A stretch of DNA of 64,000 nucleotides, taken from Thalassobacillus devorans MSP14 (GTDB lineage: Bacteria; Bacillota; Bacilli; Bacillales; Halobacillaceae). The translations under genes and the position numbers were made by a program. Below are positions 59,153 through 64,000 of the stretch, piece after piece; within the stretch, counting starts at the first letter, position 1, and each line of letters opens with the position of its first letter. Where the stretch lies: the NCBI RefSeq assembly GCF_000496835.1, contig NZ_KI543236.1, forward strand, positions 826,901 to 890,900, in the 5' to 3' direction. Under the pieces are notes generated by a model. The model was given only the letters and a program-made list of their open reading frames with translations, had not been told where the DNA came from and searched no databases.

Positions 59153-60655
59153 ATGGAGGAGTCGGTTATACATAAAAAAACACTTAAGCGACCACTGGTA
59201 TTAGCATCGATCATGCTCGCCATGTTTCTGGCAGCGATCGAAGCGACCATTGTGTCCACAGCTATGCCGAGTATCGTAGCTGATTTAGGCGGGTTCAGTT
59301 TATACAGTTGGGTATTTTCAGCTTACCTTTTGACCAATGCTGCTACGGTGCTGATTTTCGGTAAGCTGTCTGATATTTTCGGCAGGAAGCCGATTTTTTT
59401 GATTGGAATTTCCGTTTTCCTGCTGGGTTCTACACTTAGCGGGTTTGCGGTCTCGATGGAAATGCTGATTTTCACGCGGTTGATCCAGGGTCTTGGAGCT
59501 GGTGCATTGATGCCGATTGCGACCACGATTGTCGGTGATATCTATACGAAGGAAGAACGGGCTAACATCCAGGGCTACCTGGCTAGTGTCTGGGGGATTT
59601 CTGCCGTTACCGGACCGGCCCTCGGCGGCTTTTTCGTAGACGTATTGAGCTGGCCATATGTGTTCTGGATGAATATTCCTTTAGGATTGCTGGCGATGAC
59701 CGGCATCATCATTTTCTTTCATGAAGACCTGGACAAGACAGATAGGAAAATCGACTATGGCGGTGCCGTGTTTATGTTCATCGCTGTCAGTGCATTAATG
59801 CTGATTCTCGTAGAAGGAGGGGTGAGGATCGCCTGGGATTCCCACTTGATGCTGTTGCTCGCCGGTCTGTCGCTCATTGGGTTCACCCTGTTTTTCATCC
59901 AGGAAACAAGGGTAAGTGCTCCGATGATGCCATTTGAAATCTGGAAACATCGTTCGATATCTGTCGCAAACATCACCTCCTTAACGACAGGAATGATTTT
60001 AATCGGTGTATCCAGTTATCTGCCGGCATTTGTCCAGGGGGTAATGGAAAAGCCTGCCATCGTAGCCGGTTTTACCTTGACAACCATGTCAATCGGCTGG
60101 CCGATCTCTTCTGCATTAGCGGGTAAACTGCTGCTGCGGATCGGATTTCGGACAACTTCTTTGATTGGCGGAATCTCATTGATTGTTGGAGGGATCTTTT
60201 TCTTCTTATTATCACCGGAAAAAGGACCGGTATGGGCAGCCACAGGTTCGTTTTTCGTCGGTGTCGGGATGGGGTTGTCGACGACATCGTTCATCGTCTC
60301 GATCCAAAGTACGGTCGATTGGAAAACAAGGGGGATTGCGACAGCTTCCAACATGTTCATGCGTTCGCTGGGGAGTGCCGTTGGAGCAGCATTACTCGGA
60401 GGAATGCTTAACAGCAGAATTCAAAGTGCCATTAAAGAAGCAGATCTCGGTAAGGAGTTGACAGTCGATTCCACCAACCTGCTGCTGGATGCAGAAAAGC
60501 GTGACGCCCTTTCCCCAAAAGCACTGGAGGTATTGCAGGACGCTCTGACTTCCGGGCTGCACCTTGTCTATCTTGGTCTTCTGATACTGGCAATCATCAG
60601 TTTCTTACTGATTACCCTGTTGCCTAAAGGAGAAAAAAGCAGGCTGAAGAAATGA
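59153..60655 (+). CDS. DHA2-family MFS multidrug exporter
   Basis: A 500-residue, 14-helix major facilitator protein. Motif A is FGKLSDIFGRKPIFLIGISV near residues 65-84; motif C is VWGISAVTGPALGGFFVDV near 147-165. It resembles EmrB/QacA/Bmr3-type drug-proton antiporters; substrates are unknown. GAGAAGGGG precedes the ATG. It is inserted between darB and dapH relative to what I recall of the B. subtilis order, so it may be a later addition. Confidence 0.88.
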   Translation: MEESVIHKKTLKRPLVLASIMLAMFLAAIEATIVSTAMPSIVADLGGFSLYSWVFSAYLLTNAATVLIFGKLSDIFGRKPIFLIGISVFLLGSTLSGFAVSMEMLIFTRLIQGLGAGALMPIATTIVGDIYTKEERANIQGYLASVWGISAVTGPALGGFFVDVLSWPYVFWMNIPLGLLAMTGIIIFFHEDLDKTDRKIDYGGAVFMFIAVSALMLILVEGGVRIAWDSHLMLLLAGLSLIGFTLFFIQETRVSAPMMPFEIWKHRSISVANITSLTTGMILIGVSSYLPAFVQGVMEKPAIVAGFTLTTMSIGWPISSALAGKLLLRIGFRTTSLIGGISLIVGGIFFFLLSPEKGPVWAATGSFFVGVGMGLSTTSFIVSIQSTVDWKTRGIATASNMFMRSLGSAVGAALLGGMLNSRIQSAIKEADLGKELTVDSTNLLLDAEKRDALSPKALEVLQDALTSGLHLVYLGLLILAIISFLLITLLPKGEKSRLKK

Positions 60656-60666
60656 TAGAGTTAGGC

Positions 60667-60693
60667 GTGAAATTCTTGTCACAAGGATTTCAC
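60667..60693. promoter_or_regulatory. 27-bp near-perfect palindrome upstream of dapH
   Basis: GTGAAATTCTTGT and ACAAGGATTTCAC are inverted repeats (12 of 13 pairs) around a single C at 60680. It lies 12 bases after the MFS stop and 55 bases before dapH. The one-base centre suits a protein dimer better than a terminator, and no T tract follows. Confidence 0.5.
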
Positions 60694-60748
60694 TTTGATA
60701 AAGTAAATGAAGCAGTATGCTACATATAATAAAGGAGGAATAGTCATT

Positions 60749-61468
60749 ATGAAACAAATGGATGCCAACGAAATTATTTCGTTCATTTCTAATAGTACCA
60801 AGTCAACTCCAGTTAAGGTTTACTTAAAAGGGGAAAACCTGAAGAGCATCGATTTCGGTGAAAACGTACAGGATTTCGTTGAAGAAAAAAGCGGCGTACT
60901 ATTCGGTGAATGGAAAGACATCGAACAGCTGCTTGAAAATAACAAAGATGCCATTGCGGATTATGTTGTGGAAAATGACCGCAGAAACTCTGCTATTCCG
61001 TTGCTTGACTTAAAAAATATTAATGCTCGAATCGAACCGGGTGCCGTGATCCGTGATCAGGTAGAAATCGGTGATGGCTGTGTCATCATGATGGGTTCCA
61101 TGATCAATATCGGATCCGTTGTCGGTGAGGGAACGATGATTGATATGAATGTCGTACTTGGCGGCCGTGCTACAGTCGGCAAAAACTGCCACATCGGTGC
61201 AGGCGCTGTACTAGCCGGTGTCATTGAGCCACCATCTGCAAGCCCGGTAGTCATTGAAGATGGGGTTGTCATCGGTGCCAACGCCGTTGTCTTGGAAGGT
61301 GTTACTGTTGGCGAAGGATCTGTCGTAGCAGCAGGTTCGATCGTAACAGAAGATGTACCACCGAATACGCTTGTTGCCGGTACACCAGCGAAAAAAATCA
61401 AAGACATCGACGATCAGACGAAATCAAAAACAGAAATCAAACAGGAACTGCGTAAACTGGATAACTGA
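60749..61468 (+). CDS. dapH: Tetrahydrodipicolinate N-acetyltransferase DapH
   Basis: A 239-residue enzyme of lysine/diaminopimelate synthesis (acetylase branch, YkuQ in B. subtilis). An N-terminal DapH domain ([20 protein letters not shown]) precedes a left-handed beta-helix of hexapeptide repeats ([53 protein letters not shown]). AAAGGAGGAATAG precedes ATG 60749. Its partner dapL lies 664 bases downstream, separated by repeats. Confidence 0.95.
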   Translation: MKQMDANEIISFISNSTKSTPVKVYLKGENLKSIDFGENVQDFVEEKSGVLFGEWKDIEQLLENNKDAIADYVVENDRRNSAIPLLDLKNINARIEPGAVIRDQVEIGDGCVIMMGSMINIGSVVGEGTMIDMNVVLGGRATVGKNCHIGAGAVLAGVIEPPSASPVVIEDGVVIGANAVVLEGVTVGEGSVVAAGSIVTEDVPPNTLVAGTPAKKIKDIDDQTKSKTEIKQELRKLDN

Positions 61469-61478
61469 TCGATCATCG

Positions 61479-61508
61479 GAGGCCTTGCTTTTTGCAGGGC
61501 CTTTTCTA
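61479..61508 (+). terminator. Terminator-like hairpin after dapH
   Basis: GGCCTTGC-TTTTT-GCAGGGCC followed by TTTTCT. It would uncouple dapH from dapL. Confidence 0.7.
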
Positions 61509-61552
61509 TAAGAAAAATCCGTGTTGATCTTACAGTAAAGCTCCCTTTTATG

Positions 61553-62054
61553 GAAGACTCAGTTTCGAGAGAAACTGTTTCCGTTATGGTGATAAGCGTT
61601 TGGAGGGCCGGGAAATCACTCGCTTTCCATGGGGGTACGGTGAGCTTCCTCGGGCTAATGCCCTGCGGGATCTCACCATGTACTCTACTCCCATAGGAGT
61701 CTCGCAATTTCCCGGCCCTCCTTGCGTTTGTAAGACTAACGGAAACATCGATATGCGGAACCACCATCTTAACAGCTGAAAAGAGCTTATGTCCTGAATC
61801 ATTGAGCTTTTCATGCAGAAAATGTGGAAGATATCTTCTCACAACGTAGGGTTCGTTCGTCAAAATATGGATAAGGTGGCGGGGAAACGGTGAGACTCCC
61901 GTGGGAGAAGGGGCTAGGCGAGACCCCACAGGTCGTGAAACGGCCGAGGAGGCTTGCCAGCCTCCCCCACAGGAAAGCGAATCGTTTTCCAGCCACCCTT
62001 TCGCCTGTCTCGGTAACGAACCCAAATTACTTTGAAACTGAGTCTTCCACAATT
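61553..62054. repeat. Composite repeat locus with an inverted pair of family A elements (A7/A8)
   Basis: GAAGACTCAGTTTC (61555 on) and GAAACTGAGTCTTC (ending about 62052) are exact inverted ends, similar to those of the 27-kb locus. Inside are A7 (61610-61713, minus orientation) and A8 (61882-61991, plus orientation). The locus separates dapH from dapL, which adjoin in B. subtilis. No genes here. Confidence 0.8.
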
Positions 62055-62132
62055 CGGCCATATTGTTGAATATGGATCTTGTGAAATCATCAACTACGTT
62101 TATATAGACCCATAAAAAAGAGGTGAGGAAGT

Positions 62133-63251
62133 TTGGATAGAAAACAGCTCCAAACAATAAGAAGAGAGTTGCATCAGATCCCTGAGTTGGGGTTTGAAGA
62201 ATACAAAACCCAACAATATCTTTTAAATGAAATAAAGAGAATGCCACAGGAGCACATCGAAATCAAAACATGGCGGACAGGTATTTTGGTTTTCGTCAAA
62301 GGTAAGAATCCGTCTAAAACCATTGGCTATCGTGCGGATATTGATGGGCTGCCGATTACAGAGGAAACAGGTTTTGATTTCGACTCTCGCCATAAAGGAA
62401 AAATGCATGCCTGTGGTCATGATTTTCATATGACAATCGCGCTTGGTGCTTTGTCCCGGTTAGCTGAAAACCCGGCAGAAGATGACTGTCTTTTCATTTT
62501 CCAGCCCGCAGAAGAAGGTCCAGGTGGCGCAGCACCATTACTGGAAAGCGAAGAGTTTCAAGCCTGGCGCCCCGATGTCATATTTGCATTGCACATCGCA
62601 CCTGATTTGCCGGTCGGTACTGTCTCTTCAAGGGAAGGTCTGTTGTTCGCCAACACGAGTGAATTGTTCATCGACCTGAAAGGGAAGGGAGGGCATGCAG
62701 CATATCCACACCAAACCCATGATATGGTCGTGGCAGCCAGTTATTTTGTTACACAGCTTCAGCAAATTGTGGCACGAAGAGTCGATCCGCTGGACAGTGC
62801 GGTGGTGACAATCGGCAAAATAACCGGTGGAACCGTACAGAATATAATTGCTGAGCACGCCAGGTTAGAAGGTACAATCCGGACAATGTCCCCGAAGGCA
62901 ATGGAAGAAGTTAAGGATAACATCGAACGGCTGGCAAAAGGCCTGGAAGTTGGTCACGATTGTGAAGTATCGATCGATTATGGGGCGAATTATCATCAGG
63001 TCTATAATCACGGCATCCATGTCGACTCTTTCCGTGAAATAGTCGCAGCACTGGAAGAGGTGGAATTTAAGGAAGCTCCCTCAGCTATGACTGGAGAGGA
63101 CTTCGGCTATATGCTGAAGGAGATTCCCGGGTTTATGTTCTGGCTGGGAGTGGAATCAGAATATGGACTCCATCATGCCAGACTGACACCGGATGAGCAA
63201 GCCCTCGCTGTCGGAGTGAATACTGTGGAAGCTGTAGTAAGACACTGGTAA
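62133..63251 (+). CDS. dapL: N-acetyldiaminopimelate deacetylase DapL
   Basis: A 372-residue M20-family amidohydrolase (YkuR in B. subtilis) removing acetate from N-acetyl-diaminopimelate. Metal motifs: [20 protein letters not shown] near residues 89-108 and [20 protein letters not shown] near 121-140; the lid domain has [20 protein letters not shown]; the last ligand is in [11 protein letters not shown]. The start is TTG 62133 behind GAGGTGAGG. Paired functionally with dapH upstream. Confidence 0.93.
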   Translation: MDRKQLQTIRRELHQIPELGFEEYKTQQYLLNEIKRMPQEHIEIKTWRTGILVFVKGKNPSKTIGYRADIDGLPITEETGFDFDSRHKGKMHACGHDFHMTIALGALSRLAENPAEDDCLFIFQPAEEGPGGAAPLLESEEFQAWRPDVIFALHIAPDLPVGTVSSREGLLFANTSELFIDLKGKGGHAAYPHQTHDMVVAASYFVTQLQQIVARRVDPLDSAVVTIGKITGGTVQNIIAEHARLEGTIRTMSPKAMEEVKDNIERLAKGLEVGHDCEVSIDYGANYHQVYNHGIHVDSFREIVAALEEVEFKEAPSAMTGEDFGYMLKEIPGFMFWLGVESEYGLHHARLTPDEQALAVGVNTVEAVVRHW

Positions 63252-63332
63252 GCGACCTTCCTTCTGCATACCTCTTTGGTCGTTGGTAACAATAGGGAAG
63301 TAGACATTACCTAATCAAGGAGGAAAATGATC

Positions 63333-63575
63333 ATGAGTAAAATTGCAGTGGAAGAGAGCTTGTCAGATATCAGTTCTGCATTACAGCAAAAAGGGTATGA
63401 AGTAATAACCCTGAAGAATGAACAGGACGTTCAAGGGTGTGACTGCTGTGTCATTTCCGGTCAGGACAAAAATGTCATGGGGATGGCAGATGTTTCAACA
63501 CAGCAGGCAGTAATCAACGCTGATGGGTCTACAGCAGAACAAGTCTGCCAGCAGGTGGAACAGCGTTTGCGCTGA
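63333..63575 (+). CDS. ykuS: UPF0180 protein YkuS
   Basis: An 80-residue protein opening MSKIAVEESLSDISSALQQK, with GCDCCVISGQDKNVMGMADV and a C-terminal helix, the UPF0180/YkuS pattern, function unknown. AAGGAGGAAA precedes; ATG 63333 is nine bases from GGAGG, whereas the in-frame ATG at 63327 is only three. Its place after dapL matches B. subtilis ykuQ-ykuR-ykuS. Confidence 0.88.
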   Translation: MSKIAVEESLSDISSALQQKGYEVITLKNEQDVQGCDCCVISGQDKNVMGMADVSTQQAVINADGSTAEQVCQQVEQRLR

Positions 63576-63624
63576 CAGGTGGGGCTGTTACGCCCCGTTA
63601 CATAGTTGTTAGAGGAGAGATTGG

Positions 63625-64000
63625 ATGGAAACCACTATAAAGCTTTTGGCAGTAGCCCTGCTCATCATTCTGACGGCTTTTTTTGTAGCAAGTGAGTTTG
63701 CGATCGTCAAGGTCAGAAAAACAAAGATGGAAGCAAGGGCATCTGCAGGGGATAAAAAAGCGGAAAGTGTATTGCGGCTGACAAACAACTTAGACTATTA
63801 CCTATCGGCGTGTCAGCTTGGTATCACAATTACAGCATTAGGATTAGGCTGGCTTGGGGAACCCACCCTGGTTGTGCTCGTTGATCCGCTGATAGAAGGA
63901 TTTGAGCTCCCGGCCGGAATCACTCATGCCATTTCTTTTGGAATCGCTTTTTTTGTCATTACCTTTTTACATGTGGTTTTAGGAGAATTGGCACCGAAAA
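63625..64000 (+). CDS. Hemolysin-family CNNM/CorC-type transporter, partial (5' end)
   Basis: The first 125 residues of a protein running off the window. It opens with a DUF21/CNNM membrane domain: METTIKLLAVALLIILTAFF, ASEFAIVKVRKTKMEARASA, then LDYYLSACQLGITITALGLG with WLGEPTL and HVVLGELAPK. Family members (YhdP, YrkA, MpfA) export magnesium or sense it through CBS and CorC domains not seen here. AGAGGAGAGATTGG precedes the ATG. Confidence 0.85.
   Translation, partial: METTIKLLAVALLIILTAFFVASEFAIVKVRKTKMEARASAGDKKAESVLRLTNNLDYYLSACQLGITITALGLGWLGEPTLVVLVDPLIEGFELPAGITHAISFGIAFFVITFLHVVLGELAPK

Noticed and set aside
61414-62247. A 277-codon minus-strand frame over the dapH-dapL gap
   Set aside because: It is antisense to the ends of dapH and dapL and passes through two repeats; low-complexity translation, no start site.

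Overview
The window reads as chromosomal DNA of a spore-forming Bacillaceae bacterium, most likely a halophilic or marine genus of the Halobacillus/Virgibacillus/Thalassobacillus kind. The reasons are a B. subtilis-like yku block (ykyB, ykuE, fadH, darB, dapH, dapL, ykuS), a T-box-controlled ilv-leu operon, sporulation-associated small proteins (YjcZ, Spo0E-like, YrzI), strong AAGGAGG ribosome-binding sites, and Bacillaceae-type intergenic repeats. The genus is inference. I saw no rRNA, tRNA, CRISPR array, intact insertion sequence or prophage.

Layout. 0-3.7 kb: a ykoFEDC thiamine-precursor ECF transporter. 4-9.7 kb: acetyltransferase, CorA-type channel, membrane protein, an OsmC peroxidase whose first conserved cysteine codon is an in-frame TGA, a half-size flavoprotein, an HPr-like protein and an HD-domain protein. 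9.7-10.8 kb: tiny genes including three tandem YrzI-type proteins. 10.8-19.5 kb: disulfide oxidoreductase, moeA-moaA, ywpF and the glycolate oxidase block (glcD, glcF and a CdaR-type regulator). 19.7-26.6 kb: Ktr/Trk potassium transporter, YjcZ, a DUF3905 protein, a two-gene 2-oxoacid:ferredoxin oxidoreductase (first gene frameshifted) and DoxX. 26.6-36 kb: repeats, DUF1659/DUF2922/YvrJ, signal peptidase, two Spo0E-like phosphatases, ykwC, patA, FbpB, patatin, ScdA and an EamA transporter. 36-40 kb: fixABCX. 40-43 kb: tandem repeats, BI-1 and Pmp3 membrane proteins. 42.6-53.5 kb: ilvE and ilvBNC-leuABCD-ilvA, all on the minus strand. 53.9-64 kb: ykyB, Sco1 and the yku/dap block.

How the parts fit. 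The 2-oxoacid:ferredoxin oxidoreductase makes reduced ferredoxin. FixABCX couples low-potential ferredoxin/flavodoxin to NADH and quinone. ScdA repairs damaged iron-sulfur clusters. In front of each of these three units I find an Fnr/CRP-type inverted repeat centred 41.5 to 42.5 bases upstream of a predicted start site, which suggests one oxygen- or NO-responsive regulon. Branched-chain amino-acid synthesis appears layered: a CodY-like box upstream of ilvE, then a T-box in front of ilvB.

Non-coding structure is unusually rich. Family A repeats (about 105 bp) always occur as minus-then-plus pairs at four loci, two of them inside conserved operons. Family B repeats (about 120 bp) include a four-unit 123-bp tandem array and one copy nested in a family A element. 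Three arrays of a TGTCTAGTA motif spaced 20-21 bp lie between convergent genes. The strongest candidate novelty is the TGA-containing OsmC gene, with a hairpin at bacterial SECIS spacing.
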